The notes below the pieces were generated by a model that had not been told where the DNA came from, searched no databases, and was given only the letters and a program-made list of their open reading frames with translations. A stretch of 58,045 bases of DNA, taken from the NCBI GenBank assembly GCA_003281315.1, contig QCCH01000009.1, positions 1 through 58,045 on the forward strand, in the 5' to 3' direction. The stretch's first letter is position 1; each line of letters begins with the position of its first letter. Origin of the DNA: Prochlorococcus sp. AG-347-K20 (lineage in GTDB: Bacteria > Cyanobacteriota > Cyanobacteriia > PCC-6307 > Cyanobiaceae). A program made the position numbers and the translations under genes. Below are positions 36,211 through 43,792 of the stretch, piece by piece.

Positions 36211-36384
36211 ATTGAACGTAAAAATGACATTTATTCAAATATTGAAGATTCAGATGCTTTAGAAAGTTTTTTTGAATGTATAACTTCTTGTTGCATCAAT
36301 AGTGAAGGAGTAGATTGCACAACAGCATGTTATGCAAAACATTTAGAACCAAACAATATCGATTACCCTTTAAAATTTTTATAA
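36211..36384 (+). CDS. Small cysteine-rich ORF without a normal start codon
   Basis: The frame encodes IEDSDALESFFECITSCC, then VDCTTACYAKHL, with five or more Cys in ~25 residues. This pattern looks like a conserved small cyanobacterial protein. The frame opens after a TAA at about 36193, and no ATG, GTG or TTG precedes the conserved part in frame; an ATT at 36211 is the nearest candidate. Either a rare start is used or the start was lost by mutation. Confidence 0.4.
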   Translation: MERKNDIYSNIEDSDALESFFECITSCCINSEGVDCTTACYAKHLEPNNIDYPLKFL

Positions 36385-36417
36385 GCAAAGCTTATTGATA
36401 ATTGCTATATTTCATTG

Positions 36418-36531
36418 ATGTTATTTCCACCTCCGCAAGTTATTTTTGGTCTATTGCTTTTATCTATAGCAGTAGTTCTAATCTGGGATATTAGATACAA
36501 TCCTTTTGGAGAAGACGAAGACGGAATTTAA
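36418..36531 (+). CDS. 37-aa membrane peptide
   Basis: The ATG ORF MLFPPPQVIFGLLLLSIAVV... has one hydrophobic helix followed by WDIRYNPFGEDEDG. Such tiny single-span proteins with an acidic tail are common in picocyanobacterial thylakoids. Subunit identity is not recognised. Clear composition gives moderate support. Confidence 0.6.
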   Translation: MLFPPPQVIFGLLLLSIAVVLIWDIRYNPFGEDEDGI

Positions 36532-36534
36532 TCT

Positions 36535-36651
36535 TTAACTAGGAAGCTGATTTGTAGGCGGTGCGCTAAATTGTCGTTTCTTTCTTTTTAGTCTTTTGTA
36601 AGCGACTAAAGAGCCTAATAATAAAAATGTAATAGCTATTGAGTTAATCAT
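36535..36651 (-). CDS. 38-aa membrane peptide with basic tail
   Basis: MINSIAITFLLLGSLVAYKRLKRKKR... has one transmembrane helix followed by a strongly basic stretch, so the C-terminus is probably cytoplasmic. It converges with the 37-aa gene, the stops being 4 bp apart. Function unknown. Confidence 0.55.
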   Translation of the reverse strand: MINSIAITFLLLGSLVAYKRLKRKKRQFSAPPTNQLPS

Positions 36652-36829
36652 ATCAAGTAGTTTTATATATATAAAAACAAATATGTCCAAAATATCAATG
36701 ATTAAAGTTATTTTTTTTAAAGTGACTTATTATGGACTAATTTTAATATTTACCTTTGATTAGGTACCCAAAACAACCAAGAGAAAATACTTATCTAAAC
36801 AAAAGTAAATTCTATGCAATAAGAATAAA

Positions 36830-36934
36830 TCACTTTTTCTTATTTCTCATTTGATATTGCAGAACAGCTTTTAGGTGTTGTACTTCTTTTTCTAAAGTCT
36901 CAATTCTTTTTTCTAGTTCTTCATTAGTTGCCAT
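36830..36934 (-). CDS. 34-aa coiled-coil peptide
   Basis: MATNEELEKRIETLEKEVQ... has a regular heptad pattern (L, I, L, V, L spaced 3-4) and no membrane segment. It is likely a small coiled-coil protein; similar tiny coiled coils are frequent in marine cyanobacteria. A purine-rich GGGAGATAAAT-type leader does not clearly form a ribosome site on this strand. Confidence 0.5.
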   Translation of the reverse strand: MATNEELEKRIETLEKEVQHLKAVLQYQMRNKKK

Positions 36935-37079
36935 ATTTTTGGGAGATAAATTCCTTGCTATTCATACTATTAAAAAAGTAACTTGTTACCCATAGCAAAA
37001 GTCAAATAAGTATTAGAGCCTATTGATGGGCTTAATTTCTCTAGATAAATTATGCAGAGTATAAATTTAGAGGGAATTT

Positions 37080-37223
37080 ATGAGTGGAGATTATGAGACA
37101 CTAGAAATCAATCAACCTAAAATTACATATTTTCAGAAAAGATCAGAAAATAATACAGAATGGTTAGATGAATTAATCAACAAAATTGAAGATATGAAAA
37201 ACAATATATCCAAATCTGCCTAA
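37080..37223 (+). CDS. Small protein, 47 aa, first gene of a coupled set
   Basis: It starts MSGDYETLEINQPKITY, with GAGGGA about 8 bp upstream as ribosome site. It is helical at the end (WLDELINKIEDMKNN). Its stop overlaps the next ATG (TAATG). No family recognised. Confidence 0.6.
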   Translation: MSGDYETLEINQPKITYFQKRSENNTEWLDELINKIEDMKNNISKSA

Positions 37224-37339
37224 TGACGGAAAAAGAGTTGAAGGAATTAGAGAAATTTGCAAAAGAAAATGGATACAATGACGAGCTAAAAGATATATAT
37301 TTAAGGGAATTTTTTGACAAAAATAAAGAATACGAATGA
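37223..37339 (+). CDS. Small helical protein, 38 aa, coupled
   Basis: MTEKELKELEKFAKENGYNDELKD... is charged and helical. It overlaps both neighbours: the start shares a base with the previous stop and the end overlaps the next start (ATGA). This tight coupling supports a real operon. Function unknown. Confidence 0.55.
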   Translation: MTEKELKELEKFAKENGYNDELKDIYLREFFDKNKEYE

Positions 37340-37566
37340 GATCAAATTTTCGACTAAACATTCGACTAGCTACAAACATTCTTCTAGTTATTGGTACTTT
37401 TGCTATTGCTTTAATGATTTCTCCAATAGCAGAGGTATATCAGGAAAAAAATTTATGTATTAAATATTTAAAACACCAAATAGATCGAGACAAACTTATC
37501 AATAGACTAAAAATAGTTAAACAAGCAAATCCATCTAGTATTTGTGACTATGTACTTAAAAGTTAA
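37336..37566 (+). CDS. Single-span membrane protein, 76 aa
   Basis: It has a basic N-terminus (MRSNFRLNIRLA), one membrane span (about 13-32), and an outer domain with two Cys (NLCIKYL, SSICDYVL) that could form a disulfide. The start overlaps the previous gene by 4 bp, and the MauE-like gene follows 2 bp after its stop. Probably exported or lumen-facing; the family is not known to me. Confidence 0.6.
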   Translation: MRSNFRLNIRLATNILLVIGTFAIALMISPIAEVYQEKNLCIKYLKHQIDRDKLINRLKIVKQANPSSICDYVLKS

Positions 37567-37568
37567 AA

Positions 37569-38021
37569 GTGAAGATTAAGTCATTTACCCCCTTAATTGC
37601 AGTCTTTGGTACTTCATTTCTGATAACCATTTCATTGCTTAAAAGTTTCCAAATTTTTATGGGGATATCAATTTGTCTTTTAGCGATGCTCAAGCTTATG
37701 GATATTGAAGCTTTTGGAACAAGTTATAAGAAATATGATTTAATATCTTGTAAATTTGATGGCTGGATATATATTTATCCTTTTTGCGAATTATTAATTG
37801 GAATAAGTTTTCTTAATTCTTCTCCAACCTCTTTAATTATTTTTATTGCCCTGATTTTAGGAATTTCTGGAATGATTTCAGTATTTAAGGCTGTTTATTT
37901 GGATAAATTAAAATTAAATTGTGCATGTATTGGTGGATATGCAAAAACTCCTTTGGGAATTATTAGTTTTATCGAAAATCTTTTAATGACAATTATGAGT
38001 GTCTTAATTTTAATTAAATAG
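37569..38021 (+). CDS. MauE/DoxX-like four-helix membrane protein
   Basis: The 150-aa protein starts at GTG and has about four membrane spans. The segment LNCACIGGYAKTPLGIISFIEN resembles the MauE signature (CxCxG...P.G....EN), with two Cys likely at the membrane edge. MauE-like proteins help form disulfides or handle redox or metal partners. It leads into DUF411, DUF3721 and PepSY-like genes, suggesting a joint role in metal or thiol handling. Confidence 0.7.
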   Translation: MKIKSFTPLIAVFGTSFLITISLLKSFQIFMGISICLLAMLKLMDIEAFGTSYKKYDLISCKFDGWIYIYPFCELLIGISFLNSSPTSLIIFIALILGISGMISVFKAVYLDKLKLNCACIGGYAKTPLGIISFIENLLMTIMSVLILIK

Positions 38022-38082
38022 CGATTTAATAAATTTTCATTTATGGTTAATTTAAATATTAAATTTAATCGTCGTAATTAGT

Positions 38083-38601
38083 ATGGCATTTAATAAAATA
38101 TTTATGAAAAGAGGATTTTTAAATTATCTAATTTTTTCTGGAATTCTTTTTACAAATATAATTGATCCAAATAAGAGTATTGCTTTAACTCAAGAAAATA
38201 TAGATATCCCAAAAGTTGTTTCTTACAGATCAGAATCATGTGGTTGTTGCAAAAAATGGATAAATCATTTAAGAGATAATGGATTAGAAGTTGTTGATAA
38301 TATAGTTGAGGATGTTTCAGTAATTAAAAACCAATATCAAATTCCCAATAACCTGAGATCATGCCACTCTGCTCAAATAGCTAACTATACGATTGAAGGA
38401 CATGTCCCGATTGAATCAATCAATAAACTTTTTAGAGAAAAACCAAATATCAATGGGATAGCAGTTCCGGGCATGCCACTTGGCTCTCCAGGGATGGAAA
38501 TGCATTCTCACGACTCGCACTCTCATGATTATGAGAACTACAAAGTAGTTTCATTTAGTAGTACTGGCAAAACAAAAATATTTGATAAAATCTCTCCTTA
38601 A
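38083..38601 (+). CDS. DUF411 metal-binding-type protein
   Basis: The 172-aa protein has an N-terminal hydrophobic signal or anchor (about 10-30), then the DUF411 core: SESCGCCKKWINHL, SCHSA, EGHVP, INGIAVPGMPLGSPGME. A His-rich tail (HSHDSHSHD) adds metal-binding capacity. DUF411 proteins are linked to copper and other metal resistance in many bacteria. It would act outside the plasma membrane. It heads a three-gene run with DUF3721 and PepSY-like proteins. Confidence 0.85.
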   Translation: MAFNKIFMKRGFLNYLIFSGILFTNIIDPNKSIALTQENIDIPKVVSYRSESCGCCKKWINHLRDNGLEVVDNIVEDVSVIKNQYQIPNNLRSCHSAQIANYTIEGHVPIESINKLFREKPNINGIAVPGMPLGSPGMEMHSHDSHSHDYENYKVVSFSSTGKTKIFDKISP

Positions 38602-38622
38602 TACAAATACTTATTTGAAATA

Positions 38623-38844
38623 ATGCATATTTTTCTTAGAAATTTAAAATTTTTAATTTTTTTATTTTTCTTATCTCTAAATTTCAATAATTATTCGCAT
38701 GCACATATGAGGGGTACATTTCTTTCTGAAGAGGAGGCCGAAAATAGATCTTTAGAACTTGGTTGCGAAGGAATACATAAGAATCAAGATAAATGGATGC
38801 CATGCAAAAACGAAAAAGAATTACATATCTATTTGAGGAAATAG
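38623..38844 (+). CDS. DUF3721-like exported small protein
   Basis: The 73-aa protein has a signal peptide (FLIFLFFLSLNFNNYSHA, to about residue 27), then AENRSLELGCEGIHKNQDKWMPC. The spacing of Cys, Gly, His and WMPC fits DUF3721, a small family with two conserved Cys. It follows the DUF411 gene by 21 bp and the PepSY-like gene begins directly after its stop. Likely a periplasmic metal or redox partner. Confidence 0.75.
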   Translation: MHIFLRNLKFLIFLFFLSLNFNNYSHAHMRGTFLSEEEAENRSLELGCEGIHKNQDKWMPCKNEKELHIYLRK

Positions 38845-39105
38845 ATGAAAAAATTAAAAACAACTCAAAGAAAAATTCACAGAAAAATAACTGCAATTTC
38901 TGCAATCCCCTTACTAATTACTATTGTATCTGGGACTATTTATAGTATTCTTCAACCATTAGGAGTAGATGCTTTTTGGTTAATAAAATGGCATACGGGT
39001 AATTTTGGCATTATTAATTTGCAACCTTTTTACTCGATATTTCTTGGTATAGCTTCAATAATCTCAATAATATCTGGTGTTAAACTATTACAAAAAAAAT
39101 CTTAG
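38845..39105 (+). CDS. PepSY-like two-span membrane protein
   Basis: The 86-aa protein starts RKIHRKITAISAIPLLITIVSG and includes LIKWHTGNFG and a second span (FYSIFLGIASIISIISG). The pattern R.xHR...P....SG...H.G matches the first part of PepSY-type membrane proteins, which often accompany iron and copper uptake. There is no space between it and the DUF3721 gene, so the two are co-translated. Confidence 0.7.
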   Translation: MKKLKTTQRKIHRKITAISAIPLLITIVSGTIYSILQPLGVDAFWLIKWHTGNFGIINLQPFYSIFLGIASIISIISGVKLLQKKS

Positions 39106-39133
39106 ATATATTCTAAGCCAAGCCAAAATCTAA

Positions 39134-39331
39134 CTAATTAATACTATTTGCGCCTCCACTTACTAACAAAATTATCGCTCCCAGTGCCATTGTTGCTACA
39201 CCCATGTAAGGGTATTTCTTAATTCTTGATTTAGTAATTGGAAGCCATGAAAAGTATCTATCAGATTTGTTTAATTCATTTTTTTGTCTAGGTGGCAATT
39301 CTAATTCTTCTCTTCTTTTAGCTTCGCCCAT
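39134..39331 (-). CDS. DUF2839 protein
   Basis: It begins MGEAKRREELELPPRQK, the family's invariant opening, and has one membrane span near the C-terminus (MGVATMALGAIILLVSG). The 65-aa size is usual. A paralogue with the same opening is at 41616. Its function in cyanobacteria is unknown; it is probably membrane-bound. Confidence 0.85.
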   Translation of the reverse strand: MGEAKRREELELPPRQKNELNKSDRYFSWLPITKSRIKKYPYMGVATMALGAIILLVSGGANSIN

Positions 39332-39362
39332 AATCTTAAATTTGTTTATGTATCAATATTAA

Positions 39363-39504
39363 AAATTATGTTCTACACCTGCGAGTTAACTTTATTAAAA
39401 ACAGAGGTCATTTATAGATAAACAAATTATTTAAAATTATGTTCTACACCTGCGAGTTAACTTTATTAAAAACAGAGGTCATTTATAGATAAACAAATTA
39501 TTTA
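39363..39504. repeat. 71-bp exact tandem repeat
   Basis: A unit including ttctacacctgcgagttaac occurs at 39371 and again at 39442, a period of 71 bp, and appears identical throughout both copies. It lies between two divergently placed small genes and has no ORF. It is not a CRISPR array because there are no spacers. Confidence 0.9.
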
Positions 39505-39508
39505 AAAT

Positions 39509-39655
39509 TTATTTAGCCTTCTTTAAATATAGATTCTTTGTATTTGCCTGATCTGAGGTAAATAACAAAATCAAGATAGTTCCAACTAGAAATGAAAAAA
39601 TCATAGTCAAACCAACAACTTCAACCATTTCACTAGGCAGATAATTTAGAAACAT
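39509..39655 (-). CDS. 48-aa single-span membrane peptide
   Basis: MFLNYLPSEMVEVVGLTMIF... has one helix (VEVVGLTMIFSFLVGTILILLF) and a polar Lys-rich end. It resembles the low-mass membrane peptides of picocyanobacteria. Directly downstream lies the 71-bp tandem repeat. Function unknown. Confidence 0.55.
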   Translation of the reverse strand: MFLNYLPSEMVEVVGLTMIFSFLVGTILILLFTSDQANTKNLYLKKAK

Positions 39656-39810
39656 TAATGAATAGATCTCTTATCTTAAACTTAGCAATTGTATTTTTTA
39701 TGTAAAGTAAGTATTCCTCCTTAAATTTCGAAAAGAACTTTCTGAGACTTTTTAATCTTTAATTATTTTTATTTGCGGGATAAATCTAGTTCTAGCCGAT
39801 CACAATTATC

Positions 39811-40101
39811 TTACTTAGCTATTCCTATTTTCTTAAGCAATTTCAGGTAAGGCAAGGCCCAATTACCAAAGGTAAAAGAGATTATCGTATTTTTTGTAGT
39901 TGGTAATAATGTTTTAGAACGTGTAGAGGCTAATTTAGAAAATATCTTAATAGTCTCTGCTTCTAGATTATCCATATACAATTTTTTTTGAACACTTCTA
40001 TCTTTCTTTTGGGGCAAATAATTTTCTATAAACCATAAAACTTGATCTAAATTTGATTTATTGGGTGAGGTTTTAATTTGTTTATTTTTCTTTTTAAACA
40101 T
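39811..40101 (-). CDS. Basic soluble protein, 96 aa, unknown
   Basis: The start is very basic (MFKKKNKQIKTSPNK), then come helices (LDQVLWFIENYLP, AETIKIFSKLA) and a C-terminal part with FTFGNWALPYLKLLKK. No family recognised. Gaps on both sides make it a single-gene unit. Confidence 0.55.
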   Translation of the reverse strand: MFKKKNKQIKTSPNKSNLDQVLWFIENYLPQKKDRSVQKKLYMDNLEAETIKIFSKLASTRSKTLLPTTKNTIISFTFGNWALPYLKLLKKIGIAK

Positions 40102-40244
40102 ATTTATTTACCTCTTAATTAATGAATTAAATTTGCCATTTATATAAATTAAATCAATAGTAAAAGCATCAAAATTATGTTCTTTTTAATAATCGATAAT
40201 CGATAATCGAAAAAATAAATAAATAATTACGTTATTTTTATAAA

Positions 40245-40272
40245 TAAAAAAAAGAGGGGGATTAAACCCCCC
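40245..40272 (-). terminator. Intrinsic terminator, minus strand
   Basis: GGGGG (40256-40260) pairs with CCCCC (40267-40271) around ATTAAA, followed on the minus strand by a run of eight T. It ends the transcript of the interrupted gene at 40299-40469. Just left, at about 40186-40209, the unit aatcgat is repeated three times. Confidence 0.8.
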
Positions 40273-40298
40273 TTAATTGATCAGTTTCAAAAAAGAAT

Positions 40299-40469
40299 TT
40301 AGTTTTCTGAGACTTTCAATTTCATTTCTTTTTGTGTATTCCTGATTCTTTCTTCAAAGACAGATCTTCTGTATGGAGTAACTTCTCCACTTTTAGTAGC
40401 CAAAAGTTGGGCTTAATATAGCCTATTGGCTCTTTTGATTTTTTCTCTTATTTGTGAGAGGTTATTCAT
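40299..40469 (-). pseudogene. Small helical protein gene with one in-frame stop
   Basis: The frame MNNLSQIREKIKRANRLY-stop-AQLLATKSGEVTPYRRS... continues to a proper stop at 40299 and is followed by a strong terminator. The only lesion is TAA at 40413-40415, where CAA (Gln) is the likely ancestral codon. The downstream half (VFEERIRNTQKEMKLK) is clearly protein-like. The full protein would be 56 residues; the family is unknown. Confidence 0.6.
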
Positions 40470-40658
40470 GGTCTTTTGCAGTTAATGAGAATCCCGTTCC
40501 CTACTCCCATTTCATGCGTCCAGAGATATAAAATTGGATGAACGTAATTGAACAATAACATCTTTAAAAAAATTCTGCGAGAGTAATTTTTACTAAATTT
40601 TTATCAAAAAAATAAATATTGAATAGATAGTATAAATAAGGTTTTAATATTTCCTAAA

Positions 40659-40934
40659 TTAGGATAAGAAAATTGTTTGCGACCCATCATTATTATCCTG
40701 AATCACTATTTTTTTATTAGGGAAAGTATCTGATAATATTCTTTTCAAATTTGAATTATCTGAAGGAATTATATTACTCATATTTTTTGAATTAATTTTC
40801 CAATTTTCATCTACAAATAGCTCTTTATCATCACCTTTTTCATTCTCCAGTGATGTCTTATTTAGAATCTTAAGTAACAGTTCTGAATCATAATCTTTCA
40901 ATTCTTCAGGGCCCTCTTTTAAATTTTTAATCAT
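40659..40934 (-). CDS. Acidic soluble protein, 91 aa, unknown
   Basis: It is rich in Asp, Glu, Asn and Lys (GPEELKDYDSELLLKILNK, KKIVIQDNNDGSQTIFLS). There is no membrane segment or known motif. The start is ATG at 40934. It stands alone; the function cannot be guessed. Confidence 0.5.
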   Translation of the reverse strand: MIKNLKEGPEELKDYDSELLLKILNKTSLENEKGDDKELFVDENWKINSKNMSNIIPSDNSNLKRILSDTFPNKKIVIQDNNDGSQTIFLS

Positions 40935-41159
40935 TATTTAGAAATCTAATGTTTCTAAATCTTGCATAAGAAATTTAAAGAATACAAGGTATTAATTACC
41001 TAAAAATTTCTCTTAAGATAAAAAATCCAGATGCAATTAAAATAATTTTCCTTAGAAAATTTAATCCCTAAATAGCTAAAGAATGATATTTAAAAAGATT
41101 AATTAATCATTTACACCATGTATTTACTTGTTAGGTTGCAATTAAGGGAATCATAAAAG

Positions 41160-41291
41160 ATGCCAAGAGTAATTAACAAAAAAATTAGACTTTTAAGATG
41201 GTTAAATTCAGGCATGATACTACCCTTTATCATTATGGCGGCATCCTCGTCAATCATTCTTTATGGTGTTTTATTTATCCTAATAAAATAG
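41160..41291 (+). CDS. 43-aa membrane peptide
   Basis: It has a basic start (MPRVINKKIRLLRWLN) and one long hydrophobic helix (MILPFIIMAAS to VLFILI). A single-span topology with a cytoplasmic N-terminus is likely. No name can be given. It converges with the 44-aa gene on the other strand. Confidence 0.55.
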   Translation: MPRVINKKIRLLRWLNSGMILPFIIMAASSSIILYGVLFILIK

Positions 41292-41300
41292 TTTTTTAAT

Positions 41301-41435
41301 TTAAGCAGCTAAGTTTTCCTCAGATTTAGACATAATTATTGCAGCTTTTTTTAATAAACTTACTACTTCTTTTCTTCCAACTGCATTATCAGCTTGACGC
41401 ATTATTTCATAATATTTTTTATTTATTTTTTTCAT
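41301..41435 (-). CDS. Small helical protein, 44 aa (paralogue at 49112)
   Basis: MKKINKKYYEIMRQADNAVGRKEVVSLLKKAAIIMSK... shares A/Q-A-x-N...GRKE...SL(I/L)K.A with the 45-aa protein at 49112. The two therefore define a small helical family in this window. Soluble, function unknown. Confidence 0.6.
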   Translation of the reverse strand: MKKINKKYYEIMRQADNAVGRKEVVSLLKKAAIIMSKSEENLAA

Positions 41436-41615
41436 AAATAGTTTTATTTAATCTAAAATTACAACACCTTATGATGGTGTCAACTGTAAATAATTCTCAT
41501 ATATTATTTCTTTGATTATTTTTGCACAATAAAAATTGCTTATTTATTATCCTCCAAGTTTTTTTAATTGATTATGCCAAAAAATCATAAATATCAAAAT
41601 TAATAATCCTTTTAA

Positions 41616-41831
41616 TTAAGCTATATTGAAGGATTTGAAAACATAAAATAAACCTCCGATTAGGATCAATATTGCAGCTCCATAAAAAAGAAAAGGGATA
41701 ATTGGATATTTATATAATGTAGACCTTACTTTTTGTTGTATGGCTTTTTTATCAAGTTGAGGCAACTTTATATCTTCAGTTTTTTCTCTAGGCGGAATAC
41801 CTAAATTTTTTCTTCTCTTTGCCTCTCCCAT
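41616..41831 (-). CDS. DUF2839 protein, second copy
   Basis: I chose the internal ATG at 41831 because the family opens MGEAKRRKNLGIPPREK; a further 9 codons upstream are read-through from the previous gene. The 71-aa product has one membrane span (about 46-66). The start lies 2 bp after the stop of the 76-aa gene, so the two form an operon. Confidence 0.85.
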   Translation of the reverse strand: MGEAKRRKNLGIPPREKTEDIKLPQLDKKAIQQKVRSTLYKYPIIPFLFYGAAILILIGGLFYVFKSFNIA

Positions 41832-41833
41832 AA

Positions 41834-42064
41834 TTAATACTGAGGTATTCCCATACATTTTAAATAATTGTTATCAGCTAAATCTAAAATTTGATTCCAT
41901 TCTTCATGAGATGTTTCCAAATTATTTTTAAAATCTTTTTCAAATTTAAGAATACACCTTTTTTCTATATTTTCTGGAGAATTATAATTTCTTAAAAAAG
42001 AAACACTCAAATAAGATAATGATGAAAAAACTATAATTATTTTAGCAATCCTAAAATTATTCAT
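41834..42064 (-). CDS. Small exported-type protein, 76 aa
   Basis: It has an N-terminal hydrophobic helix (IAKIIIVFSSLSYLSVSF), acting as signal or anchor, then a polar domain with two Cys (KRCILKFEKDF, YLKCMGIPQY). It is the first gene of an operon with DUF2839. The two-Cys outer domain recalls other small lumenal or periplasmic proteins here. Family not known. Confidence 0.6.
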   Translation of the reverse strand: MNNFRIAKIIIVFSSLSYLSVSFLRNYNSPENIEKRCILKFEKDFKNNLETSHEEWNQILDLADNNYLKCMGIPQY

Positions 42065-42146
42065 ACCTTAAATGATATTGCCTTATAAAAAAATAAGGTA
42101 CTTGTTGGTTTTATAATTAATTTAATCTATTAAAAACAATTATCAT

Positions 42147-42344
42147 ATGATAAATTCGGTGAATTTTAACCATTTGCCTATTCAGGATTTGGTCGTTTCA
42201 GGGTTAATAATCTTTATAATGTCGACGATTATTGCCAATATTTACGACCCATTATTAGGAATAACTTATGCATTTGGGAATATACTTACTCTTACCTTTT
42301 TGAGCTGGTTATACAAAGAGACTTGGAGTGATCCAAGGAAATAA
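42147..42344 (+). CDS. Two-span membrane protein, 65 aa
   Basis: It contains hydrophobic segments at about 15-31 (LVVSGLIIFIMSTIIA) and 38-54 (TYAFGNILTLTFLSWLY) and ends KETWSDPRK. It is divergent from the 76-aa/DUF2839 operon, with 82 bp between. No family identified. Confidence 0.6.
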   Translation: MINSVNFNHLPIQDLVVSGLIIFIMSTIIANIYDPLLGITYAFGNILTLTFLSWLYKETWSDPRK

Positions 42345-42376
42345 ATCTAATAAAGAAAAAAAGATAAATAAAAAAA

Positions 42377-42490
42377 CTACTTCTGTATTTTTAATTTCGA
42401 AGAATACTTAAAATTAACTATGTACGTTGCAAGAAGAGAGAGTATCAAAAAAAATAATAAGCTTTCCAAGGTAGATTGGGGCATAACCAT
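42377..42490 (-). CDS. 37-aa single-span membrane peptide
   Basis: It reads MVMPQSTLESLLFFLILSLL... then a basic tail (FKYSSKLKIQK). The start may be either of two ATGs two codons apart. This is a typical low-mass membrane peptide; function unknown. Confidence 0.5.
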   Translation of the reverse strand: MVMPQSTLESLLFFLILSLLATYIVNFKYSSKLKIQK

Positions 42491-42619
42491 GAGTAGTACC
42501 AAAAATGATATATCTTTAAAGAAACGAATTCTGAAAAAAAATCAACCCTTTCATCATTTTTTATTCTCAAACTTATAAATTTAATTTATCTTATAAGATT
42601 TCTGAGATTTAGATTGATT

Positions 42620-42976
42620 TTAATTTGAAAAATATTTTTCAGCCCTCCTAAAGGCTTTTACTGCTCCTCTATAATCGAGACTTTTTAATTTTTCCTTACT
42701 TTTTTGTTCCAGCATTTTTACTATTTGATTTCTCTTTATTTCATCAATTTTCAGCTTATGATCGAAGATAAGATCAAATTTTGAGGAATACAATCTAGAT
42801 AATTCTTCTCTATATTTTTCAATAATTTTTTCATCACAAGATTTGGATTTCAAAATTGCATTAGCCTTCATTTTGTCATCTATGGCTCCTTTAAAATTTC
42901 CTTGTTTAAATTTCTTCTCACTTGATTTAGTTAGCTTAATAATATTTCCCAATATCAATTCATTAGAATCTTTCAT
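42620..42976 (-). CDS. Helical (TPR-like) protein, 118 aa
   Basis: It is highly charged and helical. It has two similar motifs, KKFKQGNFKGAIDDKMKANAI near the start and KLKSLDYRGAVKAFRRAEKYF at the end, each like a TPR or micro-repeat helix pair. It may bind other proteins. No membrane segment. It is in line with the two following minus-strand genes but separated by gaps of about 80 bp or more. Confidence 0.6.
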   Translation of the reverse strand: MKDSNELILGNIIKLTKSSEKKFKQGNFKGAIDDKMKANAILKSKSCDEKIIEKYREELSRLYSSKFDLIFDHKLKIDEIKRNQIVKMLEQKSKEKLKSLDYRGAVKAFRRAEKYFSN

Positions 42977-43056
42977 TTATTTATCTGAGCATAGGTTCAT
43001 GCTATCAGAATAAAGAAAAAACAACTTATTTTTTTAATACTCAAATAATTAAATAA

Positions 43057-43356
43057 TTAACCAATAACAAGTCCTTTTTCAAGAAGTAAATCGAAAACCT
43101 CCACACTTTTCGTTTTCCCAAATTGGGGGGGTTTATGTAAATCTAATATTTCAGCAAGGCACATAATCCAATAAGTATCTTTTTTTAAATTTAGACCTTC
43201 GCAAATATGGGTGGGGGCAGATTTAAAACAGCCAAATTCTGTTGATATATTAATGTTCATAATTTGAGTTTCAAGTTCCAGACTTAAAAGTTCTATTTCT
43301 TGCTCAGAAAGGGATGTCCCAAATGAGTATGATTCAATTAAGAGTTGATAATTCAT
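43057..43356 (-). CDS. Unknown soluble protein, 99 aa (paralogue at 49364)
   Basis: The pattern LSEQEIELLSLELETQ, KSAPTHICEGLNL, DTYWIMCLAEILDLHKPPQFG and EVFDLLLE aligns with the 96-aa protein at 49364 (SSIEIDFLEGELWETTQ, KAPKNICKKLGL, SCWQLCCAAVLDSSRPLKNG, DDFKKLI). Together they define a two-member family. The gene follows the DUF3764 gene by 15 bp and is probably co-transcribed with it. Confidence 0.65.
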   Translation of the reverse strand: MNYQLLIESYSFGTSLSEQEIELLSLELETQIMNINISTEFGCFKSAPTHICEGLNLKKDTYWIMCLAEILDLHKPPQFGKTKSVEVFDLLLEKGLVIG

Positions 43357-43371
43357 AAAAGATTTATTTTT

Positions 43372-43653
43372 TCAAGAAATCCATCGAGTTATTTTTGTAC
43401 CCGCATAAATATGCCCTGAAGCTTCAACAATAGGTTTTGTTTCAGGATTCATAAAAATATCGTATAGAACATTTTCTGGTCCTTGAAAAATTACAGTTGC
43501 CCTTTGAGGATCATCTAATGATTTACCAATATAAAATGTTTTAACTCCCATTTCTTTAAACATCGACTGCTGTTCCTCAGCATTCATATGAGATTCATAT
43601 TGTTCAAAAGTATTACTTAATTGAAAATCTAGAATAGTCGTTTCAATGGTCAT
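43372..43653 (-). CDS. DUF3764-like protein
   Basis: The 93-aa protein has LDFQLSNTFEQYESHMN, FYIGKSLDDPQRATVIFQGPE and SGHIYAGTKITRWIS, the pattern of the marine cyanobacterial DUF3764 family. It is a small alpha/beta protein without membrane spans, and similar folds serve as dimeric stress proteins. The gene is divergent from the NSS symporter, 139 bp apart. Confidence 0.75.
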   Translation of the reverse strand: MTIETTILDFQLSNTFEQYESHMNAEEQQSMFKEMGVKTFYIGKSLDDPQRATVIFQGPENVLYDIFMNPETKPIVEASGHIYAGTKITRWIS

Positions 43654-43792
43654 AGCAATAATAAGATGTTTATTAGATTTTAAACTTTTTTTGCAAAAAA
43701 ATAATTGAATAAAGATTAGTTTTTATTAAGCAATGTATTAACTAATTTTTATTTATGGGTTATAAATCAACTATAAAAAACAGATTTTAATT

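Noticed and set aside
39363..39504. CRISPR array
   Set aside because: Only two adjacent 71-bp units with no spacers and no cas genes in the window.
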